Source: Chloroflexota bacterium (GTDB lineage Bacteria; Chloroflexota; Anaerolineae; CG2-30-64-16). Taken from it: 26,092 bases of DNA. Positions 1 through 5,666 of the stretch are shown here, piece by piece (the first letter of the stretch is position 1; every line of letters begins with the position of its first letter). The DNA is taken from positions 1-26,092 of the forward strand of contig JAKPQT010000308.1 in the NCBI GenBank assembly GCA_029555885.1, read 5' to 3'. The translations under genes and the position numbers were made by a program. The notes under the pieces are model-generated. The model was not told the DNA's origin. It ran no database searches and worked only from the letters and a program-made list of their open reading frames with translations.

Positions 1-58
1 TCGAACCCGCGATCTTCGGCTTGACAGGCCGACATGTTAACCACTACACTACGTCCCC
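1..58 (-). tRNA. tRNA-Asp (GTC), 3' end cut off by the window edge
   Basis: Read on the minus strand, the sequence folds as a tRNA 5' portion. The 5' acceptor strand GGGGACG is followed by TA, a D-arm with stem GTGT/ACAT, and an anticodon stem TCGGC/GCCGA enclosing the loop CTGTCAA, so the anticodon is GTC (Asp). A variable region and the start of the T-arm (GCGGG TTCGA) follow. The remaining T stem and 3' acceptor strand lie outside the window. A good promoter lies just upstream on the same strand. Confidence 0.93.
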
Positions 59-100
59 AGTTGTCTGACCGCTCACGTCATTGTGACTGCCGACACTCTA

Positions 101-129
101 TTTATATCATACCCCTATTTACCCGTCAA
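101..129 (-). promoter_or_regulatory. Sigma70-type promoter for tRNA-Asp
   Basis: On the minus strand TTGACG (124-129) is separated by exactly 17 bp from TATAAA (101-106), with an extended -10 TG at the usual place. Predicted transcription starts near position 94, about 36 nt before the tRNA 5' end. This is pattern recognition only. Confidence 0.7.
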
Positions 130-162
130 ATTAGACACCCAAGTCTCTTGCAGGAGCTTGAT

Positions 163-1077
163 TTGTCCGCGTATCTCGGTGAGTTGGCCGCGCTCGCGAC
201 GGCGACCCTGTGGTCGTTTTCATCCATCGCGTTCACTTTCGGCGGCCGTCGCGTGGGCTCGGTCATCGTCAACCGCACTCGGCTCGTGATGGCCGTGCTC
301 TTCATCGGCGCGATGCACTGGGCGCTCTACGGCCGGCCGTTTCCGTGGGATGCCGGGCCGCAGCCGTTCTTCTGGCTGAGCCTCTCCGGGTTCATCGGGT
401 TGGTGATCGGTGACAGCATGCTGTTCCAGAGCTACGTGCTGGTGGGCGCGCGCATCGGCGTCCTGCTGCTATCGCTCGCGCCGGTCTTCAGTGCGCTGCT
501 GGCCTGGCTCTTCCTGCACGAGACGCTGGCGCCGCCGGAGCTGGGCGCGATGGCGCTGGCGCTGGCCGGAGTGACGTGGGTGGTGCTGGAGCGAGGCAGG
601 GGTTCGCCGCAGGCTCCCAGGGAAGCGCATGGCTCAGGCTACGGCCGCGGCATCATGTTCGGGATCGGCTCAGCCATCTGCCAGGCGGTCGGGCTGGTCC
701 TCTCCAAGCCGGGGCTGGCGAACGGCTTCCCGGCGCTGTCTGCCACCATGATCCGCATGTTCACAGGCATGGTCGCGATGTGGCTGATTGCTGCGGCGAC
801 GGGCACGGCAGGTCAGACGATCCGCCGGGTGCGGGCCGACCGTCGCGCGGCGCAGGCCATCCTGGTCGGCTCGTTCGTGGGGCCATTTCTGGGCGTCTGG
901 CTGTCGTTGGTTGCGGTGCAAGCCGCGCGCGTCGGCATCGCGTCTACCCTGATTGCGATGACGCCGGTCATCTCGCTGCCGCTGGTGCCGTTAGTGTTCA
1001 AGGAGCGCGTCTCGCTGCGCGCGGTCCTGGGGACGCTCGTCGCGATGTCCGGGGTCGCGTTGATGATTCTGCTGTAG
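163..1077 (+). CDS. EamA/DMT-family inner-membrane transporter
   Basis: This 304-residue, strongly hydrophobic protein has about ten predicted membrane segments arranged as two EamA repeats. One begins at SAYLGELAALATATLWS and the second near GRGIMFGIGSAICQAVG. The size and repeat layout match the drug/metabolite transporter superfamily, whose members export or import small metabolites; the substrate cannot be read from sequence. The start is set at TTG 163 because AGGAG at 152-156 lies 6 nt before it. The in-frame ATG at 34 lies inside the tRNA gene and is not credible. It converges on the DUF503 gene, and the gap between them holds GC-rich hairpin repeats. Confidence 0.88.
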   Translation: MSAYLGELAALATATLWSFSSIAFTFGGRRVGSVIVNRTRLVMAVLFIGAMHWALYGRPFPWDAGPQPFFWLSLSGFIGLVIGDSMLFQSYVLVGARIGVLLLSLAPVFSALLAWLFLHETLAPPELGAMALALAGVTWVVLERGRGSPQAPREAHGSGYGRGIMFGIGSAICQAVGLVLSKPGLANGFPALSATMIRMFTGMVAMWLIAAATGTAGQTIRRVRADRRAAQAILVGSFVGPFLGVWLSLVAVQAARVGIASTLIAMTPVISLPLVPLVFKERVSLRAVLGTLVAMSGVALMILL

Positions 1078-1189
1078 GTGCGGCGCAGCCGCTGGTGTGC
1101 AGCCGCACGGCGGCACACTCGGGAGTGCAGCGCAGCCGCATCAGGGAGTGCGGCGCAGCCGCATCAGGGAGTGCGGCGCAGCCGCACTC
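1078..1189. repeat. GC-rich hairpin repeats, including three tandem 23-bp units
   Basis: Three 23-bp units (1121-1143, 1144-1166, 1167-1189) repeat in tandem. Each contains the inverted repeat TGCGGC-GCA-GCCGCA or a one-base variant. Related, less regular copies fill 1078-1120. The array occupies the whole gap between two convergent genes and its last unit runs into the stop codon of the minus-strand gene. Stacked hairpins here could stop transcription from both sides, but there is no T-tract. Confidence 0.85.
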
Positions 1190-1475
1190 ACAGCATCTCG
1201 ATCGTATAGTCCACCAGCTCCGCGTCCAGCCGCCACGCGGCAATGCTGTCGGCCACGCGTTCAAGCAGCCCGTGGACATAATCCGCGCTGGCCGACACCG
1301 CGGCCACGCCGATCACCATGTGGCCGAGTTGGTCCATGTCCTCGATCTCCGCGACCGAGACGTTGAACTCGTGCCGGATGCGCGCGATGATCGGCTTGAT
1401 GAGCCCGCGCTTCTCTTTCAGCGAGCCGACGCCCGGGATGTAGATTTCGAGGGTGAGTAAGCCGACGCTTGCCAT
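1188..1475 (-). CDS. DUF503 / YlxP-family protein
   Basis: The 95-residue protein matches the DUF503 (YlxP) family over its full length, with the typical opening VGLLTLEIYIPGVGSLKEKR and the segment NVSVAEIEDMDQLGHMVIGV. In Bacillus the homologue ylxP sits beside infB and rbfA, genes of translation and ribosome assembly, but its biochemical role is not established. Here it is downstream of ygfZ, lipM and a Nudix gene rather than beside infB. The ATG is preceded by a GGAG-type ribosome site. An 85-bp repeat-containing gap separates it from the Nudix gene, so whether it shares their transcript is uncertain. Confidence 0.87.
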   Translation of the reverse strand: MASVGLLTLEIYIPGVGSLKEKRGLIKPIIARIRHEFNVSVAEIEDMDQLGHMVIGVAAVSASADYVHGLLERVADSIAAWRLDAELVDYTIEML

Positions 1476-1503
1476 GCTTCTCCGGTGGCAGGTTTGAATG
1501 TTA

Positions 1504-1553
1504 CAGGTTGCAGGTTACGAGCTGGAAGGGGGCAATCTGGAACCTGCAACCTG
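1504..1553. repeat. 13-bp inverted repeat built of heptanucleotide units
   Basis: CAGGTTGCAGGTT at 1504-1516 is the exact reverse complement of AACCTGCAACCTG at 1541-1553, with a 24-nt loop. The text around it runs in 7-bp steps (ACAGGTT, GCAGGTT, then TGCAACC, TGCGAAC, TTTCAAC) and continues into the 3' end of the Nudix gene, whose last residues and stop codon it encodes. It could form a hairpin in the Nudix-DUF503 transcript. Confidence 0.8.
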
Positions 1554-1560
1554 CGAACTT

Positions 1561-2013
1561 TCAACCTTCGATATTGCAGGCGCGGCGAGCAAACTCGGCC
1601 TCGGAATGGAAGGTGAGCTCGGCCGCGGCAGCCGGCAGGTTCGGCGCCCAGCGGGGCGTGAAGTTCGCTTCCTCCGGGTTTTCGGCCACGAACTGCGGCT
1701 CCCCGCGCTGCGGGTCGGTCAGGCGCATCAGGTAATAGTGCTCGATGCGACGCACGTGCTCGCGCTCGTTTGTCCACTCCGTCAGCCCTTCGCCCAAATC
1801 CGCGGTGATCTCCAGGCCGCAGTAGCCGGTCTCCTCGCAGGTCTCACGCAGGGCCGCCTCCGCGTCCGTCTCGCCCGGCTCGACATGGCCCTTCGGCAGG
1901 CGTATCTCGAACACAAGGCTGCCATTGCGCGTGACCCAGCGTTCGATCAACAGCACCTGCCCGGCGTCATCCAGCACAATCCCGCCGGCCGCCCGATATT
2001 CCCTCGTCCGCAT
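1561..2013 (-). CDS. Nudix hydrolase
   Basis: A 150-residue single-domain protein with a complete Nudix box at residues 42-64 (G42-x5-E48-x7-R56-E57-x2-E60-E61-x-G63), the metal-binding signature of enzymes that cleave nucleoside diphosphates linked to another group. The sequence PKGHVEPGE and the length fit MutT/Ap4A-hydrolase-like members; the substrate is unknown. The start is ATG 2013, which has GGAG 6 nt upstream. The earlier ATG at 2031 overlaps the lipM stop codon but lacks a ribosome site. It lies 17 bp after lipM and is probably cotranscribed. Its last codons are encoded by heptanucleotide-repeat DNA. Confidence 0.88.
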   Translation of the reverse strand: MRTREYRAAGGIVLDDAGQVLLIERWVTRNGSLVFEIRLPKGHVEPGETDAEAALRETCEETGYCGLEITADLGEGLTEWTNEREHVRRIEHYYLMRLTDPQRGEPQFVAENPEEANFTPRWAPNLPAAAAELTFHSEAEFARRACNIEG

Positions 2014-2030
2014 GGTCGGCTCCATCTTCA

Positions 2031-2894
2031 TCACACCCGGAGGGTCCACGTGTCGTTGCAGTATTTGTCGCGTAGCAACTCCGCCATCCACGCCCGCTCC
2101 TGCTCGGTCAGTTCACCGGGCACGAGATCCAGCTCCAGCGTCTCGGCCACCCCAGCGATGAGAGCCTCCATCGCTTCTTCATATCCCACCTGCCGTCCGG
2201 TGACCTGCTCGACGGTGGTCGCGTGCTCGGTCAGCGAGCGGCGGAGCGCCTCGCGCTCGGCGGGATCGGCAAACGCCAGGCAATCTACCACACGCGCGAC
2301 GTCGCCCACCAGCGGTAGCGAGCCGTGCTGTAGGACGGATTTGGCGCGGCGCGCCTGCGCGCTGCCCAGGATCTTGCGCCCGTCTGCGGTAATCTCGTAT
2401 GCCGACGGAACCTCGAAGCAGGCCGCGGACACATCCGGCCCGGCCCGGTTGCTGCCGGGCGCTTCCTCCGCCGCAATGCCCAGTCGGCGCAGGCCCGCGA
2501 CCAGGCCACGGCTGATGCGCAGATACGCGTCGAGCACCAGCCCGGCCATCAGCGGGTGGTCGGGCGAGGCCGCGATGCTGTACGTCAGCTCATCGGTGTG
2601 CAGGATCGCGCGGCCGCCCGTGGGCCGCCGGACGATGTCGTACCCGCGCTCCGCGCAGGCGGCCAGATCGATACCGTGGACCTGTTGGTTGCGTCCGAGC
2701 GACACGCAGGGCGGCGTCCAGCCGTAGAAGCGCAGTGTGGGCGGCGAAACACCCTCTGCGATGCCCTGGGCAATCGCCTCATCCACCGCCATGTTCTCCG
2801 CACCGGTCGCATGTCCGTGCCGCAGGAGCCGCCAGTGCGATGGAAGATTGAAGATGGAAGATTGAAGATTGGGTCCGGATGCGCAATTCATCAT
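2031..2894 (-). CDS. lipM: Octanoyltransferase LipM / lipoate-protein ligase family
   Basis: The 287-residue protein has the BPL/LplA/LipB fold signature: RRPTGGRA at 89-96, a cysteine at 159 in the segment AACFEVPSAYE, and GRKILGSAQARR with Lys174. The LipM group uses a cysteine at this position as an acyl-thioester nucleophile when moving octanoate from acyl carrier protein to lipoyl domains, so LipM is preferred over a ligase. There is no C-terminal ligase accessory domain. Start ATG 2894 overlaps the ygfZ stop as ATGA, indicating translational coupling. Residues about 9-19 are encoded by four heptanucleotide repeats and form an extension before the conserved WRLLRHG start. Proximity to ygfZ fits a link between lipoate and Fe-S metabolism. 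Confidence 0.85.
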   Translation of the reverse strand: MMNCASGPNLQSSIFNLPSHWRLLRHGHATGAENMAVDEAIAQGIAEGVSPPTLRFYGWTPPCVSLGRNQQVHGIDLAACAERGYDIVRRPTGGRAILHTDELTYSIAASPDHPLMAGLVLDAYLRISRGLVAGLRRLGIAAEEAPGSNRAGPDVSAACFEVPSAYEITADGRKILGSAQARRAKSVLQHGSLPLVGDVARVVDCLAFADPAEREALRRSLTEHATTVEQVTGRQVGYEEAMEALIAGVAETLELDLVPGELTEQERAWMAELLRDKYCNDTWTLRV

Positions 2895-2912
2895 TCGTCA
2901 TTCGTAATTGCG
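2843..2912. repeat. Two heptanucleotide tandem arrays at the ygfZ/lipM junction
   Basis: Four perfect-register 7-mers (GAAGATT, GAAGATG, GAAGATT, GAAGATT) occupy 2843-2870. A second set (AATTCAT, CATTCGT, CATTCGT, AATTGCG) occupies 2885-2912. The arrays lie inside coding sequence: the second encodes the last ygfZ codons, its stop and the lipM start, and the first encodes the lipM N-terminal extension. Heptanucleotide tandem repeats of this style are known from cyanobacteria (STRR sequences). Confidence 0.85.
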
Positions 2913-3925
2913 AACGGCAGCCCGTTCACCGTTGCACGATAAGTCTGCTCGCCGTGTGTGACCTCGACGGCCGTGCCCGGCTGGGCCAGCTCGCGCGGGA
3001 CGACGGCCAGCGCAATCATCCGGTCCAGGTCGGGCGAATACGCGGCGCTGCCGACAAACCCGCCGCGGCCCGGCCCGCGCACCTGCCACGTTTCCCCGCT
3101 GCCCAGTGCGCCGGGCGGCGCGGCGTCGAAGACCAACCCGACGAGATTGCGCGTCACCTTGTCGTAGTTCGTCTGCCGCGCGATGACCTCCTGACCGGTG
3201 TAGCAGCCCTTCCGGAAACTGATGGCGGGCAGCAGACCTGTCTCCAGCGGTGTCACCTGGTCGCTCAGCTCGCGGCCCCACGCGGGGATCCCCGCCTTGA
3301 TGCGCAGCAGCTCGGCGGTCTCAGTTGTAAGCTGCCCGGCTCCGCTGCTCAGCGCCGCCTGCACCTCCTGCCGCTGGGTCAGGTCCGTGACGACCGTCCA
3401 GTCCCAGGCTTCGAGCGGCCCCCCGCGGTGGAGGCTGACAACTGCGCCTGCCAGCGTGCCGTCGCGCCAGCCGTACTCCGGCACGGGGTCGAGTGCCAGC
3501 CCGCTCAGCCGGGCCAGCAGGTCGCCGGACTGCGGGCCGTACAGCGCAAACTGCGCGGTCGTCTCGCTCAGGTCGGCCACCTCGACCGCGTCCTGGAAGA
3601 AGATCATGCTGGAAAGATACCGTGTGATGCCCTGCGCCTGCCCGGGCATGAGCCGTACGTGCACGGTCTCTGCACCCACGTAGACGAGCATGAGGGCCAT
3701 GACGCGGCCCACCGGGCTGGTGAGCACGCTTGGCAGGCCCTCGCCCGCGGCCAGCTTGCGCAGATCGTTTGTTGAGAGCCGGTTCAGTAGGTCCAGCCGG
3801 TCGCGGCCCATCAGTCGCAGCCAGCCGTAGCTGGTCAGCTCGCTGAAGGCGGCCGTGTGCCGGGCCGCCTGCAAATCGGGCGGGATGGCCCGTTGGGTAC
3901 TTTGTGTGTCAGGTCTCATCGTCAC
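2891..3925 (-). CDS. ygfZ: YgfZ/GcvT-domain folate-binding protein (Fe-S cluster maintenance)
   Basis: The 344-residue protein carries the YgfZ signature KGCYTGQE at residues 239-246, with the family cysteine at 241, within a GcvT-like fold. YgfZ proteins bind tetrahydrofolate and support assembly or repair of iron-sulphur clusters in enzymes such as the tRNA methylthiolase MiaB; they are distinct from the glycine-cleavage T-protein. The start is GTG 3925 with AAGGAG 8 nt upstream; an in-frame ATG at 3919 with AGAGG is nearly as good. It is the first gene of a minus-strand operon leading into lipM and the Nudix gene, behind an extended -10 promoter about 50 bp upstream. Confidence 0.9.
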   Translation of the reverse strand: MTMRPDTQSTQRAIPPDLQAARHTAAFSELTSYGWLRLMGRDRLDLLNRLSTNDLRKLAAGEGLPSVLTSPVGRVMALMLVYVGAETVHVRLMPGQAQGITRYLSSMIFFQDAVEVADLSETTAQFALYGPQSGDLLARLSGLALDPVPEYGWRDGTLAGAVVSLHRGGPLEAWDWTVVTDLTQRQEVQAALSSGAGQLTTETAELLRIKAGIPAWGRELSDQVTPLETGLLPAISFRKGCYTGQEVIARQTNYDKVTRNLVGLVFDAAPPGALGSGETWQVRGPGRGGFVGSAAYSPDLDRMIALAVVPRELAQPGTAVEVTHGEQTYRATVNGLPFAITNDE

Positions 3926-3974
3926 ACCTCTGACTCCTTGCCCAATACGCCAGGCAGTATGTCTCAGGCGAGAG

Positions 3975-3983
3975 ATTATATCA
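3975..3983 (-). promoter_or_regulatory. Extended -10 promoter for the ygfZ-lipM-Nudix operon
   Basis: On the minus strand TGATATAAT gives a perfect TATAAT (3975-3980) preceded by the TGn extended -10 element. No good -35 hexamer is visible at 16-18 bp spacing, which is normal for extended -10 promoters. Predicted transcription starts about 40 nt before the ygfZ start codon. Confidence 0.55.
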
Positions 3984-4043
3984 CATTTCCAATCTGGCGC
4001 AGTGAGGCGCTTGCTGCTAGAATTCCGAACTAGATCATTGTTT

Positions 4044-4070
4044 CAATCAGCGTCATCAGGGTCATCAGCG
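4044..4070. repeat. Nonanucleotide direct repeats upstream of coaBC
   Basis: Three consecutive 9-mers, CAATCAGCG, TCATCAGGG and TCATCAGCG, lie in the 172-bp gap between the divergent ygfZ and coaBC genes. The unit length matches the TCAATCCTG-type repeat at 7317-7361 rather than the heptanucleotide arrays. No function is assigned. Confidence 0.6.
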
Positions 4071-4097
4071 TTCCATTCACCATCATCGGGGGGCCAT

Positions 4098-5387
4098 ATG
4101 CCGGATCGATTGCTCGACGGCCAGCGGGTGCTGTTGGGGGTCACAGGCGGCATTGCCGCATACAAGGCGGCCGACTTGTGCAGCAAGCTCGTGCAGGCCG
4201 GCGCACAAGTAGACGTCATCCTGACCGAGGCCGCGACCCGCTTCATCGCGCCGCTGACGTTCAGCGCGCTCAGCGGCCGATCTGCGCGCGTTGATATGTG
4301 GAGCGAGCCGGGCGGCGATCCCATCCCGCATGTCCGGATGGCCGCGCACACCGACCTGGTCATCGTCGCGCCGCTCAGCGCTAACACGCTGGCGAAGCTG
4401 GCCCTAGGCGTGGCCGACAACCTGCTGACTGCGACGCTGCTGGCGACGCCGATACGGAAGAAAGAAGTAACGAGTAAAGACGAAGACGTAACGATTGAGA
4501 AGGAAGAGGGCGCGCTGTGGGTTCTGGCCCCGGCGATGGAATCGCATATGTGGGCGAATCCGCTGACGCAGGCGCACATGGCTGCGCTAGTGGCGCGGGG
4601 CGCGGTGCAGGTCGGGCCGGGCAGCGGGCGGCTGGCGTCGGGCGCATCGGGCGCGGGGCGCATGGCGGAGCCGCTGGAGATCATCGCTGCCGCGCGGCTC
4701 GCGCTGGCACGGCGCGGCCCGCTGGCCGGCCGGCGGGTGCTCGTGACCGCGGGCGGCACGCAGGAGCCGCTCGACCCCGTCCGTTACCTCACCAACGCGT
4801 CATCCGGCAAGATGGGCCTGGCGCTGGCCGAGGCCGCGCGTGACCTCGGGGCAGACGTCACGGTCGTCCACGCGCCGCTGGCTGTCGCCCTCCCGCCGGG
4901 CGTCACCGCAGTGCCGGTGCGCAGCGCACAGGAGATGGCGGATGCCGTGCTGGCCCGCATCGAGACGACCGACCTGCTGATCGGGGCCGCGGCCGTGGCC
5001 GACTTCCGCCCGGCGGAGGCCGCAGACCAGAAGATCAAGAAGACGCCCGGCCAGGAGGAACTGCTGGTGCGGCTGGTGCGCAACCCCGACATCCTGGCGG
5101 AGGTCGCCGCGCACCGCGACCAGACCGGCCGGCCGCGCGTCGTGGTCGGCTTTGCCGCTGAGACGCAGGACCTGCTCGCCAACGCGGCCGCGAAGCTCAC
5201 TGCGAAGAAGCTCGACCTGATCGTCGCCAATGATGTGACGGAGCCGGGCAGCGGGTTCGGCGCGGACGACAACCGCGTGACGCTGCTCTTTGCCGATGGC
5301 CGCCAGGAGCCCCTGCCCATCATGTCGAAGGCGGAGGTGGCCGATCGCGTGCTGGCGGCCGTGTTGCCGATGCTGCAAAGGGATTGA
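4098..5387 (+). CDS. coaBC: Bifunctional phosphopantothenoylcysteine decarboxylase / phosphopantothenate-cysteine ligase
   Basis: The 429-residue protein makes 4'-phosphopantetheine for coenzyme A in two steps: CoaB joins cysteine to phosphopantothenate and CoaC decarboxylates the product with FMN. The N-terminal flavoprotein half shows GGIAAYKAADLC and DLVIVAPLSANTLAKLA. The C-terminal synthetase half shows VTAGGTQEPLDPVRYLTNASSGKMG, AAVADFRP, KIKK and GFAAET. The start is ATG 4098 behind a G-rich stretch; upstream in-frame codons encode no recognisable domain. Two oddities stand out. A charged segment at about residues 118-138 is encoded by heptanucleotide repeats, and the PxMNxxMW motif reads PAMESHMW, so Asn is replaced by Glu148. 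Confidence 0.93.
   Translation: MPDRLLDGQRVLLGVTGGIAAYKAADLCSKLVQAGAQVDVILTEAATRFIAPLTFSALSGRSARVDMWSEPGGDPIPHVRMAAHTDLVIVAPLSANTLAKLALGVADNLLTATLLATPIRKKEVTSKDEDVTIEKEEGALWVLAPAMESHMWANPLTQAHMAALVARGAVQVGPGSGRLASGASGAGRMAEPLEIIAAARLALARRGPLAGRRVLVTAGGTQEPLDPVRYLTNASSGKMGLALAEAARDLGADVTVVHAPLAVALPPGVTAVPVRSAQEMADAVLARIETTDLLIGAAAVADFRPAEAADQKIKKTPGQEELLVRLVRNPDILAEVAAHRDQTGRPRVVVGFAAETQDLLANAAAKLTAKKLDLIVANDVTEPGSGFGADDNRVTLLFADGRQEPLPIMSKAEVADRVLAAVLPMLQRD
4458..4508. repeat. Degenerate heptanucleotide tract inside coaBC
   Basis: The tract is A/G-rich, much lower in GC than the flanks, and can be cut into 7-mers such as AAGAAGT, AACGAGT, AAAGACG, AAGACGT and AACGATT. It encodes a Lys/Glu/Asp-rich stretch between the strand ending LLATP and the strand VLAPAM, where the usual CoaC sequence passes directly from one to the other. 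About 63 bp (nine heptads, 21 codons) of extra sequence keeps the frame. Confidence 0.7.
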
Positions 5388-5412
5388 TGCAACGTGCCTG
5401 ACATGCTATAGT
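5384..5412 (+). promoter_or_regulatory. Strong sigma70-type promoter at the end of coaBC
   Basis: TTGATG (5384-5389) and TATAGT (5407-5412) are separated by 17 bp, with an extended -10 TG. The -35 element overlaps the coaBC stop codon. Predicted transcription starts near 5419, 25 nt before the small-protein ATG, so the next two genes have their own promoter. Confidence 0.7.
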
Positions 5413-5443
5413 GGATGTAGGAAAACGAGAGGAGTGGCTTACC

Positions 5444-5641
5444 ATGGCCCGCGTAAGACCGCAGGAGCTTTTCGACCAATTCAACCCGCAGATGCGCGCC
5501 GCACTGGAAGAGGCACTTAACAAAATGCTGCCCGATGCGCAGGTCGACCGGCGGATGCTCTACCTGGAGTTCCGCCTGGCCCTCAACCGCAAGTTCAAGC
5601 AGTGGGAGAACGTGCCGAACTCGACCGTAGACGCGGACTAG
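5444..5641 (+). CDS. Small protein of unknown function (65 residues)
   Basis: I do not recognise this family. The protein is soluble, charged and probably mostly helical, with alternating charged and hydrophobic residues in AALEEALNKMLPDAQ and RRMLYLEFRLALNRKFKQW, no signal peptide and no cysteine. The start is ATG 5444: a GAGAGGAG ribosome site lies 9 nt upstream and a clear promoter lies at 5384-5412. A GTG at 5411 is in frame but sits inside the -10 element. It ends 25 bp before the GH13 gene and is probably its operon partner. The well-formed promoter and ribosome site argue that it is a real gene. Confidence 0.72.
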   Translation: MARVRPQELFDQFNPQMRAALEEALNKMLPDAQVDRRMLYLEFRLALNRKFKQWENVPNSTVDAD

Positions 5642-5666
5642 GATTGGAGCCGCAACAGGAGGAGAT

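Noticed and set aside
34..162. Upstream start for the EamA transporter at ATG 34
   Set aside because: The ATG lies inside the tRNA-Asp gene and the first 43 codons read through the tRNA promoter; TTG 163 has a proper ribosome site.
1121..1189. CRISPR array
   Set aside because: The 23-bp units abut directly with no variable spacers and no cas genes are nearby; they are simple tandem hairpin repeats.
1498..2727. Open frame of 409 codons on the plus strand
   Set aside because: It lies antisense to the Nudix and lipM genes, both of which carry clear family motifs, and its composition (Arg/Ser/Ala-rich) is that of a shadow frame.
2879..3775. Open frame of 298 codons on the plus strand
   Set aside because: It is antisense to ygfZ, which has the diagnostic KGCYTGQE motif.
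5411..5443. GTG 5411 as the start of the 65-residue protein
   Set aside because: This codon overlaps the -10 element TATAGT and would lie upstream of the predicted transcription start.
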